A program made the position numbers and the translations under genes. A DNA stretch of 64,000 nt from CAURNT01 sp963526495 (GTDB lineage: Bacteria; Fusobacteriota; Fusobacteriia; Fusobacteriales; Leptotrichiaceae), in NCBI GenBank assembly GCA_963526495.1, contig CAURNT010000002.1:31798-95797 (forward strand), read 5' to 3'. Every line of letters starts with the position of its first letter. Within the stretch, counting starts at the first letter, position 1. Below, one piece after another: positions 54,216 to 63,987 of this stretch. Below the pieces are notes generated by a model that saw only the letters and a list, made by a program, of their open reading frames with translations, ran no database searches and had not been told where the DNA came from.

Positions 54216-54914
54216 ATGGAAAAGATTAAAGGGATAAATCCTGTTATTGAAATTTTAAAAAGTGATACAAATATAGAAAAATTAGAAGTATATAAAGGAA
54301 TTAATAAATCACATATTAAAAATATATTAGATTTAGCTAGTAAAAGAAATTTAAAAATATTTTATACAGATAAAAGGGATGATAATTCTCAAGGAGTAGT
54401 AGCATATATTTCAGAATATGATTATTATGTTGATTTTGCAGAATTATTATCAAAAGAACTTGTCAAAGATAAATCTATAATTGTAGTTTTAGATCAAATA
54501 CAAGATCCAAGAAATTTTGGAGCAATTATACGTTCATGTGAGTGTTTTGGAATAGAAAGTATAATTATGCAAGATAGAAATAATGTTAAAGTTACAGAAA
54601 CAGTTGTAAAAGCATCTACTGGTGCAATAGAACATGTGGCTATTTCACAAGTTGTAAATATAGCTGATACTATAGATAAATTGAAAAAATATGGTTATTT
54701 TATATATGGTGCAGAAGCTAATGGTGATAAATACTACTATGAGGAAAAATACCCAGATAAGGTTGTTCTAGTATTAGGTAGTGAAGGTAAAGGATTAAGA
54801 AAAAGAGTGAGAGAAAGTTGCGATTCAATATTAAAAATACATTTAAAAGGAGAAATAAATTCATTAAATGTATCTGTCGCAGGTGGTATTTTATTATCTG
54901 AAATGAGTAAATAA
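54216..54914 (+). CDS. rlmB: 23S rRNA 2'-O-methyltransferase of the TrmH/RlmB family
   Basis: A 232-residue SPOUT methyltransferase. An N-terminal substrate-binding domain (GINPVIEIL) precedes the knot domain with LDQIQDPRNFGAIIRSCECFG, LVLGSEGKGLR and SLNVSVAGGILLSEM, the three TrmH motifs. RlmB modifies G2251; another 23S or tRNA site cannot be excluded. The ATG at 54216 follows TGGAG, and a 5-codon-longer frame from 54201 is less likely. Confidence 0.85.
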   Translation: MEKIKGINPVIEILKSDTNIEKLEVYKGINKSHIKNILDLASKRNLKIFYTDKRDDNSQGVVAYISEYDYYVDFAELLSKELVKDKSIIVVLDQIQDPRNFGAIIRSCECFGIESIIMQDRNNVKVTETVVKASTGAIEHVAISQVVNIADTIDKLKKYGYFIYGAEANGDKYYYEEKYPDKVVLVLGSEGKGLRKRVRESCDSILKIHLKGEINSLNVSVAGGILLSEMSK

Positions 54915-54928
54915 GAGAGGTGTTAAAT

Positions 54929-57526
54929 TTGAAAAAAGAATATATTTTTAAAGATATAGAAGAAAAATGGCAAAAACTTTGGAATGATAATAAAGTTTTT
55001 AAAAGTCTAAATAATGTTGAAGGAAAAGACACATACTATGTTTTAGAAATGTTTGCATATCCATCTGGGAAATTACATGCAGGACATTTGAGAAATTATA
55101 CTATAGGGGACGCTATTGCAAGATACAAAAAAATGAAAGGATTTAATGTAATACATCCTTTTGGATGGGATTCATTTGGTCTTCCTGCTGAAAATGCTGC
55201 TATTGATAATGGAGCTAGTCCTGCTTTGTGGACAGCACAAAATATAGAAAATATGAAAAGACAGTTAAAATTAATGGGACTTTCTTATGATTGGGATAGA
55301 GAAATAGCAACTTATAAGAAAGAATACTATAAATTTAATCAAAAATTCTTTATAGATATGTATAAAAAAGGTTTAGTTTACAAGAAAAAATCTTATGTAA
55401 ATTGGTGCCCTGATTGTCATACTGTACTTGCAAATGAACAAGTTGAAGATGGTAAATGTTGGCGTCATGGTAAAACGGATGTTATACAAAAAGAATTATC
55501 TCAATGGTATTTTAAAATAACAGATTATGCAGAAGAGTTGTTAAAAGGTCATGAAGAATTAAAAGGTCATTGGCCAGAACAAGTTTTAGCTATGCAAAAA
55601 AACTGGATAGGTAAATCTGAAGGTAGTCAAGTAAACTTTACATTAACATATGATGGTAAAGAAATTGAAATACCAGTATTTACTACAAGAGTGGACACAA
55701 TATATGGAGTTACATATATATGTCTTGCACCAGAACATGATTTAGTTTCAAGTGTTATATTAAAAGAAAAACCTGAATTAAAAAATGAAGTTGATGCAAT
55801 GATAAATGAAGATAAAATTTCAAGAGAAGCACAAGATAAAGAAAAAAATGGAATATTTACAGGATTTTATGTTAAAAATCCAATAAATTCTGAAATGATA
55901 CCTCTATATATAGCTAATTATGTTTTAATGGATTATGGTACAGGTGCTGTAATGGCAGTTCCTGCTCATGATGATAGAGATTTTAAATTTGCTAAAAAAT
56001 ATAATTTGAGTGCCAAAGCTGTAATTAAGGCTAAAAATCCAGAATTTGAATTTGATGGAAGTCAAGCATATTTAGGTAAAGGAACGTTGATTAATTCTGG
56101 AGAATTTGATGGTTTATTCAATGTAGATTCAAAATCTGAAATAATAAAAAAATTAGAAAATATGGGTAAAGGAAAAGCTACCGTAAATTATAGATTACAT
56201 GATTGGTTAATAAGTAGACAAAGATATTGGGGAACTCCAATACCTGTTATTTACGGAGAAGATGGTAATATGTATTTAGATGAAAATTTACCTGTAGAGC
56301 TTCCGACAGATATAAATTTTGATACAGGAGGTAATCCTTTAGAAACATCACAAACATTTAAAGAAGTAATACTTCCTAATGGTGTTAAAGGAATTCGTGA
56401 AACAGATACTATGGATACATTTGTTGATTCATCTTGGTATTATTTAAGATATTTAAATCCTCGTGATAAAGATAATCCTTTTGATAAAAATGATGCAACT
56501 AAAAATACTCCAGTTGATCAATATATTGGAGGAATTGAACACGCTGTAATGCATCTACTTTATGCAAGATTTTTCCACAAAGTATTTAGAGATTTAGGTT
56601 ATTTAGATACAAATGAGCCATTTAAAAATCTTTTAACTCAAGGTATGGTTCTTGATTATTCATATTATTCAAATAATGAAAGAAGATATTTATTTAGAGA
56701 TGAAGTAGAAATGAAGGATGGTAATCCTATAAGTAAAAAAACAGGTGAAATATTAGTTTCTAAACTTGAAAAAATGTCTAAATCTAAGAATAATGGACTT
56801 GATCCAGAAAGTATAATAAGAGAATATGGAGCAGATGCTACAAGACTGTTTTCTTTATTTGCTGCACCACCTGAAAAGGAATTAGAGTGGAATATGAATG
56901 GTGTTGTTGGAGCGTATAGATTTATTAATAGAATATATTTATTAGTTCAAGAAAATAGAGAAATATTAAATAAGAAATATAGTGAAACTATTGTTGAAAA
57001 TAGAAATAAATATGATGAAAGTCTACAAAGAAAAACTCATTTAACAATTAAAAAAGTAACTGAAGGTATGGAGGATAATTTCCATTTTAATACAGCTATT
57101 GCAGCTATTATGGAGCTTTTAAATGAGTTGACTACATTTAAACAAAATGTTTTAGATATAAATGAAAAATCTTCAGAATCAGATAAAATATTTAAAGAAT
57201 CAATGAAATCTATAATTTTAATGATTTCACCATTTTCACCACATGTTTCTGAAGAATTATGGAGAGAAATGGGTGAAGAAGGATATATATTTAATGCTAG
57301 TTGGCCTAAATTTATTGAGAAATTAACTATAAGTAATGAGGTAACTATAGCTGTTCAAGTTAATGGAAAATTAAGAGGAACTTTAGTTACTAAACTTGAT
57401 TCAACAGAAAATGAGGTTTTTGAAAAAGCATTACAAATATCTAATGTATCACAATTTATAGAAGGTAAGGAAATTGTAAAAAAAATATTGGTAAAAAATA
57501 AGTTGTTAAATATTGTTGTTAAATAG
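54929..57526 (+). CDS. leuS: Leucyl-tRNA synthetase
   Basis: A class Ia synthetase of about 865 residues. The HIGH-type motif is YPSGKLHAGHLRNYT, the KMSKS loop is EKMSKSKNNG, the editing domain lies at about 225-420 (TTRVDTIYGVTY), and the C-terminal domain begins near 800. A zinc-like CPDC pair follows the HIGH region. I favour TTG at 54929 as start because AGAGAGG lies 6-8 bases upstream; the GTG at 54920 is within that site. No T-box leader is present. A terminator follows. Confidence 0.97.
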   Translation: MKKEYIFKDIEEKWQKLWNDNKVFKSLNNVEGKDTYYVLEMFAYPSGKLHAGHLRNYTIGDAIARYKKMKGFNVIHPFGWDSFGLPAENAAIDNGASPALWTAQNIENMKRQLKLMGLSYDWDREIATYKKEYYKFNQKFFIDMYKKGLVYKKKSYVNWCPDCHTVLANEQVEDGKCWRHGKTDVIQKELSQWYFKITDYAEELLKGHEELKGHWPEQVLAMQKNWIGKSEGSQVNFTLTYDGKEIEIPVFTTRVDTIYGVTYICLAPEHDLVSSVILKEKPELKNEVDAMINEDKISREAQDKEKNGIFTGFYVKNPINSEMIPLYIANYVLMDYGTGAVMAVPAHDDRDFKFAKKYNLSAKAVIKAKNPEFEFDGSQAYLGKGTLINSGEFDGLFNVDSKSEIIKKLENMGKGKATVNYRLHDWLISRQRYWGTPIPVIYGEDGNMYLDENLPVELPTDINFDTGGNPLETSQTFKEVILPNGVKGIRETDTMDTFVDSSWYYLRYLNPRDKDNPFDKNDATKNTPVDQYIGGIEHAVMHLLYARFFHKVFRDLGYLDTNEPFKNLLTQGMVLDYSYYSNNERRYLFRDEVEMKDGNPISKKTGEILVSKLEKMSKSKNNGLDPESIIREYGADATRLFSLFAAPPEKELEWNMNGVVGAYRFINRIYLLVQENREILNKKYSETIVENRNKYDESLQRKTHLTIKKVTEGMEDNFHFNTAIAAIMELLNELTTFKQNVLDINEKSSESDKIFKESMKSIILMISPFSPHVSEELWREMGEEGYIFNASWPKFIEKLTISNEVTIAVQVNGKLRGTLVTKLDSTENEVFEKALQISNVSQFIEGKEIVKKILVKNKLLNIVVK

Positions 57527-57555
57527 AAAAAACTCTCCTAAGAGAGTTTTTTTAA
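57527..57555 (+). terminator. Terminator after leuS
   Basis: Eleven-base stem aaaaaactctc / gagagtttttt, loop CTAA, followed by T. Confidence 0.85.
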
Positions 57556-57575
57556 AGTGAGGAGGATGAAAATGA

Positions 57576-58466
57576 ATGGATAAAAGAGTGCGTTTGGCAG
57601 AATTAATAATGATAGTTGTGGCTATAATTTGGGGGACTGGATTTGTTGTAACTAAACTTGCTATGGATAATGGTATAGGAGTTTATTATTTATTATTTAT
57701 ACGTTTTTTAGTAGCAAGTATACTTCTCATGTTTGTTATATTTTTAAAAAAAATAAAGATAAAAAAAGAAATGCTACTTCCTGGAATTATACAAGGTGTT
57801 CTTTTGACTCTAGGATATAGTATACAAACAATGGCACTAAATTATACAACTCCAGCTAAAAATTCTGTTTTAACTGGATTAAATGTAATTTTTGTTCCGT
57901 ATATTTTGTTGATTTTCTTTAGAAAAAAATTAGATATATTTACAATAATATCGTCAATATTAGCTTTTTTTGGAACCTTATTACTTTCAGGAAATATTTC
58001 AAGTTTTTCAGAAATTAATAAAGGAGATTTATTATCTATGTTATGTGCCATATTTTTTGCACTATATATTATTGTTATAGATAAATATGCTAATAAAATA
58101 AATGTTTTTGTTATGTCTTTTATTCAATTTTTTACAGTAATGATTTTATGCTTACTATTTTCTTTAACTAAAGGAGAAATTAAACAATTAAATAGTACTA
58201 GTTTGATCTCGATGATTTATTTAGGTGTTTTTGGTACTTTTGTTGCATATAATTTACAGATTATGGCTCAAAAAGTTTTAAGCGCATCAAGAACTGTTTT
58301 ATTCTTATCTTTAGAGGTGGTTTTTGGAGTATTAATATCTATTATTTCTGGTTATGACAGTTTTAGTTTGAATATATTAGTAGGAACATTACTTGTATTT
58401 GCTGGTATAGTTATAGCAGAGACTAAACTTGATTTTATATTTAAAAAGGAGAAAAATGATGAATGA
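57576..58466 (+). CDS. EamA/DMT-family transporter
   Basis: A 296-residue membrane protein with ten helices, two EamA repeats (about 8-138 and 155-285). VAIIWGTGFVVTKLAM and the second repeat's GTFVAYNLQIMAQKVLSAS are typical. Drug/metabolite export; the substrate is unknown. AGGAGG is 9 bases upstream of the ATG. It overlaps the next gene. Confidence 0.88.
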   Translation: MDKRVRLAELIMIVVAIIWGTGFVVTKLAMDNGIGVYYLLFIRFLVASILLMFVIFLKKIKIKKEMLLPGIIQGVLLTLGYSIQTMALNYTTPAKNSVLTGLNVIFVPYILLIFFRKKLDIFTIISSILAFFGTLLLSGNISSFSEINKGDLLSMLCAIFFALYIIVIDKYANKINVFVMSFIQFFTVMILCLLFSLTKGEIKQLNSTSLISMIYLGVFGTFVAYNLQIMAQKVLSASRTVLFLSLEVVFGVLISIISGYDSFSLNILVGTLLVFAGIVIAETKLDFIFKKEKNDE

Positions 58467-60234
58467 TTTGAATAAAGAATTCGATGACCTTCTTTATAAA
58501 AGAAAAAAATGTCAAATTGAATCAAATGCAATAGAGGAAGTGGAAATTCTAAAAAAAATATGTGAATTAGCAGAAAAAATATATGGAGAAAAATCTGCAA
58601 AAAATATATATTACTTAAATGAATTAGGAGGTGCAAGTAAATATATAGGTGAATATGATTTGGGATTAAAAACTTTAGAGAAAGTACAAAATTTAGTTTT
58701 AGAATTAGAAGGTAATATGAGCGTTGCGTATGCAACTACTATATTAAATACTATAGAGGTTCTTAGATTTAAAGGAGAGCTAGAAAATCTTGAATCTATG
58801 TATTTAAAAGTGATTGATATATATAAATTAAATGGTAAAACTTTTTCTTATGAATTTTGTGGCGTATGTAATAATTTAGGACTGTATTATCAAAATGTAG
58901 GTAATATGGATAAAGCAATATACTATCATAAACAAAGTGCTAATATTTTACCTAATATGCCAGAACATATAGTAGAATATGCAACGACTTTAAATAATTT
59001 AGTTATTCCGTATAAAGAAAAAGGCGAGATGGATAAGGCTTATGAATGTTTAGAAAAAGCACAATCTATTTATGAAAAAACTTTAGGAATTAATCATGCA
59101 ATGTATTCATCAACTTTAAATAATTTAAGTCTTTTAAAACTAGAGGAAGGTGATTTAGAGTCGAGTGCAAATATATTAGAAAAAGCATTAGTAATTGTAG
59201 AAAAATCTTTTGGTAAAAATAGTGTTAATTATTTAAATTTAGTTGAAAATATAAGATATATTAAAAGTTTGAAAAAAGATGAAAAAATAACTTTAGACAT
59301 AGGAGAAGATGCTAGATTAATAGATAAGTCTAAAGAATTTACTAATAAATTATTATTACCCAAGATAAAAAAAGATTTACCTGAAGTTTTAGATAAAATA
59401 AATATAGCTTTAATTGGAGAAGGGTCAGAAGTTTTAGGTTATGATGATAAGTATTCACAAGATCATGACTATACTTTTATGCCGGTTATCTTTTTGAATG
59501 AAGATGATTTTGAAAAATATGCTATAAAATTAAAAAATATATTGCATTGTTTACCTTCGGAATTTTTAGGAATAAAACACGTGTATAGTGATGTTGTATC
59601 TGAAAGACGTGGAGTTCAAAATTTAAAAGAATATATGTATAAATATTTAGGTAAAGATGAGTATGAATTTACTATAGAAGATTATAAAAAAATACCTGAG
59701 TACATCTTTAAAATTTTGACTAGTGGAGATATATTTTATAAAGGTAATGACGATTTAGTTAATATATTAGAAAAAATAAAATATTATCCTGAAATTATAA
59801 GACAAAATAAAATGGCTACAGTTTGTACTAAAATAGCTCAATCTGGACAATATAATTATTTGAGATTGATGAAAAGAGGAGACTTAATAGGCGCAAATAA
59901 AGCTTTTAGTGAATTTATAGAAAATATTATTCATCTTGTTTATCTTTTAAATAAAGAATATATGCCTTTTTATAAATGGTATTCAAAAGGTCTTAAAGAA
60001 TTAGATATACTTGGTGATTTAGTTTATAATCGTATAAATGAATTACTGCTTGAAAATTATGACATGTATAAAATGTCTAATAAAATAGAAGAAATATGTT
60101 ATTTTTTAGTTGAAGAACTTAAAAAGCAAAAACTAAGTAATATTAAAGGATATTTTTTGGTAAACCATGCTATATTTATACAATCAAATATAGATGATGA
60201 ATTTTTAAAAACATGGTCTCCATATGAAGATTAG
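58459..60234 (+). CDS. TPR protein with C-terminal DUF4037 (nucleotidyltransferase-like) domain
   Basis: A 591-residue protein. Helical TPR-type repeats cover about residues 30-265 (NNLGLYYQNVGNMDKAIYYHKQ and similar, each 34-42 long). The DUF4037 domain follows, with GEGSEVLGYDD at 320-330 and SQDHDYTF at 333-340, in which D335 and D337 look like the metal-binding pair of a nucleotidyltransferase fold. The activity is not established. ATG at 58459, 7 bases after AAGGAG; an ATG at 58456 is also possible. Overlaps the EamA gene by 8 bases and is followed by a DUF4125 gene 9 bases later. Confidence 0.82.
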   Translation: MNDLNKEFDDLLYKRKKCQIESNAIEEVEILKKICELAEKIYGEKSAKNIYYLNELGGASKYIGEYDLGLKTLEKVQNLVLELEGNMSVAYATTILNTIEVLRFKGELENLESMYLKVIDIYKLNGKTFSYEFCGVCNNLGLYYQNVGNMDKAIYYHKQSANILPNMPEHIVEYATTLNNLVIPYKEKGEMDKAYECLEKAQSIYEKTLGINHAMYSSTLNNLSLLKLEEGDLESSANILEKALVIVEKSFGKNSVNYLNLVENIRYIKSLKKDEKITLDIGEDARLIDKSKEFTNKLLLPKIKKDLPEVLDKINIALIGEGSEVLGYDDKYSQDHDYTFMPVIFLNEDDFEKYAIKLKNILHCLPSEFLGIKHVYSDVVSERRGVQNLKEYMYKYLGKDEYEFTIEDYKKIPEYIFKILTSGDIFYKGNDDLVNILEKIKYYPEIIRQNKMATVCTKIAQSGQYNYLRLMKRGDLIGANKAFSEFIENIIHLVYLLNKEYMPFYKWYSKGLKELDILGDLVYNRINELLLENYDMYKMSNKIEEICYFLVEELKKQKLSNIKGYFLVNHAIFIQSNIDDEFLKTWSPYED

Positions 60235-60243
60235 GAGTTTATT

Positions 60244-60855
60244 ATGGTAAGAGAAGAATTAATTAAAGAAATAATAGATAGAGAATGGGAAATGTTTTCT
60301 GTACTTAAAAATACAGGTGGTGTTGCAGAATGCCAAAATAATAAACCAGAGTTTATAATTATGCGTAGTGGGCAATGGGATAATTTACCTGATAAAATAC
60401 TTGAAAGTTATAAACAAGATTTAATAGAAGCAAAGAAAGCAGGACGGAATTTATTGGAAGAAAAATATATAAGAATGATGGAATATTCAGCTCCTAGCGA
60501 GTTTGATGGTGTCAAACACTTACTTCCAAACATAAGTAATGGTTCTTTAACTTTGATAAAACAGATTGAAAAAATATATCTTGATTGGGGAGATGAGTTT
60601 GAAAATAAATTTCCTAAATTTTCTAAACTATGTAGACCCTTAAGAAGTTCAGGTGATATTCCTGAAAGAGCATCAGTACAAACTTATTTGATAGGAGAAT
60701 TAAGTAGTTATTCGACCCGTACAGTTCTTTTTTATTTTGATTATGTTACACAATGTGTAAAAGAAGGAAAAAATTTAATATATATAACTCATAGTGATGT
60801 TGTTAAACAAAAAGGATTTAATTCAATAGAAGAAGTTGAAGCTGCACTTGTTTAG
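60244..60855 (+). CDS. DUF4125 protein
   Basis: A 203-residue cytoplasmic protein. IIDREWEMFSVLKNTGGVAECQ, FIIMRSGQW and KYIRMMEYSAPSEF are the DUF4125 hallmark blocks; conserved Trp, Arg, Cys and Glu residues suggest an enzyme. The function is unknown. DUF4125 and DUF4037 genes are frequently neighbours, suggesting a joint pathway; here they are 9 bases apart. Confidence 0.8.
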   Translation: MVREELIKEIIDREWEMFSVLKNTGGVAECQNNKPEFIIMRSGQWDNLPDKILESYKQDLIEAKKAGRNLLEEKYIRMMEYSAPSEFDGVKHLLPNISNGSLTLIKQIEKIYLDWGDEFENKFPKFSKLCRPLRSSGDIPERASVQTYLIGELSSYSTRTVLFYFDYVTQCVKEGKNLIYITHSDVVKQKGFNSIEEVEAALV

Positions 60856-60861
60856 TTGTAC

Positions 60862-60890
60862 TTGTTATATATTTTTAAATATGATAGAAT
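60862..60890 (+). promoter_or_regulatory. thrS: Promoter of thrS
   Basis: TTGTTA, 17-base spacer, TAGAAT with an extended -10 (TGA). The leader is only about 30 bases. Confidence 0.7.
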
Positions 60891-60924
60891 TAAGTAATAA
60901 AGAATAATTTTAGGAGGAGTAAAT

Positions 60925-62826
60925 ATGTTAGATATTATATTACCTGATGGTTCAAAGAAATCAGTAGAAAGTATGAGTGTTATAGAATTTGCTAAAACTA
61001 TATCAACATCTTTAGCAAAAAAAACTGTTGGTGCAATATTCAATGGAGTTCAAGTAGATGTAAGTTATATAATAAATGAATCAGGAGAATTAGAGTTAAT
61101 AACAACAGATACTAAAAAAGGGCTAGAAATTTTAAGACATAGTAGTGCTCATGTTATGGCAGAAGCTGTATTAAATTTATTTCCTAATACTAAAGTTACT
61201 ATAGGGCCTGCTATAGAAAATGGTTTTTATTATGATTTTGATACAGAAAGACCATTTACTGAAGAAGATTTAGTTAATATAGAAAAAGAAATGAAAAGAT
61301 TGATAAAATTAAATTCGAAATTTATAAAAGAAGTTTGGGATAGAGAAAAAGCCCGTAAGTATTTTGAAGAAAAAGGTCAAAGTTATAAAGTAGAAATATT
61401 AGATTCATTAGAAGGAGATGAATTTGGTATATATACACAAGGTGAATTTACTGATCTTTGTAGAGGTACACATTTACCATCAACTGGATATATTAAAGCT
61501 TTCAAATTATTGAATTCAGCCGGAGCTTATTGGCGTGGAGATTCTAAAAATAAAATGTTACAAAGAATTTATGGTATAGCTTTTTATTCTCAACAAGAAT
61601 TAGATGAATACATAAGACAAGTTGAGGAAGCTGAAAGACGTGACCATAGAAAGTTAGGAAAACAATTAAATCTATTCTTTATAGATGAACATGGACCTGG
61701 ATTCCCATTTTTCATGCCAAAAGGAATGAGATTATTTAATAGATTACAAGAATTGTGGAGAATAGAACATAGAAAACAAGCTTATGATGAAATAAGAACA
61801 CCGATAATGTTAGATAAAGAATTATGGGAAATATCAGGACACTGGTTTAACTATAGAGAAAATATGTATACATCAGAAATTGATGAAAAAGTATATGCGA
61901 TAAAACCTATGAATTGTCCAGGTTCTATAATTGCTTATAAAAACACTTTACATTCATATAAAGATTTACCATTAAAATATGCTGAAATGGGACATGTTCA
62001 TAGACATGAATTCAGTGGAGCATTACATGGTCTAATGCGTGTTAGGGCTTTTGTTCAAGATGATGCTCATGTTTTCTGTACACCAGATCAAATAAAAGAG
62101 CAAATTAAAGAAATAATAACACTTTATGATAAATATTATAAATTATTTGGATTTGATTTCCATGTAGAATTATCAACTAAACCAGAAAAAGCAGTTGGAG
62201 ATAATGCTGTTTGGGAAATTTCAGAAAAAGCTTTAGAAGAAACTCTTAAAGAAGCAGGAATAGATTATAGAATAAATCCTGGGGATGGAGCATTCTATGG
62301 TCCTAAGATAGACTTTAAAATGAAAGATTCTATAGGTAGAATATGGCAAACAGGAACAATACAACTTGATATGAATTTACCTGAAAGGTTTGATATGTCT
62401 TATGTTGGTAAAGATGGAGAAAAACATAGACCAGTTATGATACATAGAGCTATGTTTGGGTCTATGGAAAGATTTATGGGAATATTGATAGAACATTATG
62501 CTGGTGCATTCCCTGTTTGGCTTGCTCCAACTCAAGTTAAGATATTGACTATTTCACAAGAACAAGTTCCATATGCAGAAAAATTATATAGAGAATTATT
62601 ACAAAAAGGTATCGATGTAGAATTAGATACTAGAGATGAAAAAATAGGATATAAGATTAGAGAAGCTAATGCTGAACAAAAAATACCAGTTCAATTGGTA
62701 ATTGGTAAAAATGAAGTTGAAAATAACCAAGTTAATGTTAGAAGATTTGGTTCAACTGATAGTGAAACAATTGAAAAAGATAAATTTATAGAAGATTTAT
62801 TAAAAGAAATAAATGTTAAATTTTAA
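60925..62826 (+). CDS. thrS: Threonyl-tRNA synthetase
   Basis: A 633-residue class II synthetase: TGS domain (1-60), second N-terminal editing domain with HSSAHVMAEAV and the TDLCRGTHLP zinc/editing His/Cys, catalytic domain with zinc ligands in MNCPGSI, motif 2 RHEFSGALHGLMRVR, motif 3 and the anticodon-binding domain at the end. All motifs are intact. AGGAGG precedes the ATG. Confidence 0.97.
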   Translation: MLDIILPDGSKKSVESMSVIEFAKTISTSLAKKTVGAIFNGVQVDVSYIINESGELELITTDTKKGLEILRHSSAHVMAEAVLNLFPNTKVTIGPAIENGFYYDFDTERPFTEEDLVNIEKEMKRLIKLNSKFIKEVWDREKARKYFEEKGQSYKVEILDSLEGDEFGIYTQGEFTDLCRGTHLPSTGYIKAFKLLNSAGAYWRGDSKNKMLQRIYGIAFYSQQELDEYIRQVEEAERRDHRKLGKQLNLFFIDEHGPGFPFFMPKGMRLFNRLQELWRIEHRKQAYDEIRTPIMLDKELWEISGHWFNYRENMYTSEIDEKVYAIKPMNCPGSIIAYKNTLHSYKDLPLKYAEMGHVHRHEFSGALHGLMRVRAFVQDDAHVFCTPDQIKEQIKEIITLYDKYYKLFGFDFHVELSTKPEKAVGDNAVWEISEKALEETLKEAGIDYRINPGDGAFYGPKIDFKMKDSIGRIWQTGTIQLDMNLPERFDMSYVGKDGEKHRPVMIHRAMFGSMERFMGILIEHYAGAFPVWLAPTQVKILTISQEQVPYAEKLYRELLQKGIDVELDTRDEKIGYKIREANAEQKIPVQLVIGKNEVENNQVNVRRFGSTDSETIEKDKFIEDLLKEINVKF

Positions 62827-62847
62827 ACATCTTTAAGGAGGTTAACT

Positions 62848-63543
62848 ATGAGTAGAGGATATTATAGTAGTGTTGAGTTGGAATATGAAATATCAAAGAA
62901 AATACAAGGATCATATTTTTGGATGGGTATAGGTCTTTTAATAACATTTGGAATTATGTTTTTAGGATTATATAATTCTAATTTAGCTGAATTTTCTATT
63001 GGATTTTCAAGAATTTCTTTTTTAATAATGATAGCCCTAGTATTTGGTATGGGATATGGAATTAATAAAATGAGTGCAGTTGCATTAAAAATTATGTTTT
63101 TAGGATATGCTGTTGTTTTAGGGATAACATTAATTCCTATAATGTATGCTTATAATACACTTAGTATATTAAATGTTTTTTTAGGAACTTCAACAATGTT
63201 CTTTGTTATGACGATCTATGGAATATTTACTAACAGTAATTTAATGAGTTATACTAAATATTTATTTGGAGCAATAATAGGTATAATAGTTATGTCGATA
63301 TTGAATATTTTTTTAAGAAATAATAGTTTAGATATAGGAATATCAATTATTGGTTTATTTATATTTATGATATATACAGCAGTAGATACACAAATTATTA
63401 AAAATAATATGATTTATCTTTATGAAGAAGGACAAGAAGATATTATTGAAAAAGTTCAAATATTAGGAGCTCTTAATTTATACATGGATTTTATAAATAT
63501 GTTCTTGTATTTATTAAGACTATTTGGAAGATCAAGAGATTAA
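62848..63543 (+). CDS. Bax inhibitor-1 (BI-1/YccA) family membrane protein
   Basis: A 231-residue protein with seven hydrophobic helices. The C-terminal IGLFIFMIYTAVDTQIIKNN and ALNLYMDFINMFLYLLRLFG are the BI-1 family signature. The family leaks calcium or protects membrane proteases; its bacterial role varies. It lies 21 bases after thrS with AAGGAGG and shares its transcript. Confidence 0.9.
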   Translation: MSRGYYSSVELEYEISKKIQGSYFWMGIGLLITFGIMFLGLYNSNLAEFSIGFSRISFLIMIALVFGMGYGINKMSAVALKIMFLGYAVVLGITLIPIMYAYNTLSILNVFLGTSTMFFVMTIYGIFTNSNLMSYTKYLFGAIIGIIVMSILNIFLRNNSLDIGISIIGLFIFMIYTAVDTQIIKNNMIYLYEEGQEDIIEKVQILGALNLYMDFINMFLYLLRLFGRSRD

Positions 63544-63547
63544 AAAT

Positions 63548-63582
63548 ATGGATTACTCTTTGGAGTAATCCATGTTTTTTTA
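63548..63582 (+). terminator. Terminator of thrS operon
   Basis: Eleven-base stem atggattactc / gagtaatccat, loop TTTG, then a T run. Confidence 0.9.
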
Positions 63583-63957
63583 TATAATTCCTTTTGGAAG
63601 GAATATTTTGATTTGATAAAATAGTATTACCATTACTTCTTATAGTTGCGTATACTATATATATTTGGTTTTGTATTTATATTATTTATTAAAAATATAT
63701 GACATAATTTTTAATATTTTCTATTTTTTTATAATTTTCTAAGTGGTCTTTAGATGTTTTTTTTAATTGAAATTTCAAATATTTTTATCTAAAAAATGAA
63801 TATTAATAACATTGATTATAAATATTTAGATAATATGGCATTTTATTTATTTTATTATAAAATTCAAAAATTAAAAATATTTTGAAATTAAACATAGTAT
63901 AAATAAAGGATTATAATAAAAATATTAAAAAAAATCAAAAAAAAGCAAAAAAAGTAG
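63583..63957. other. Non-coding A+T-rich stretch
   Basis: About 375 bases without a convincing reading frame or RNA. Poly-A blocks at 63920-63953 stand directly before the promoter at 63958 and may act as an UP element. Confidence 0.6.
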
Positions 63958-63987
63958 TTGACAATAAGAGATAAGATATGGTAATAT
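63958..63987 (+). promoter_or_regulatory. Strong promoter at the window edge
   Basis: TTGACA, 18-base spacer, TAATAT with an extended -10 (TGG), preceded by A-tracts. The gene lies beyond the window; the pattern fits a stable RNA or other highly expressed operon. Confidence 0.65.

Noticed and set aside
54915..54930. T-box or other tRNA-sensing leader before leuS, serS or thrS
   Set aside because: The leaders are a few to about 30 bases, far too short for a T-box.
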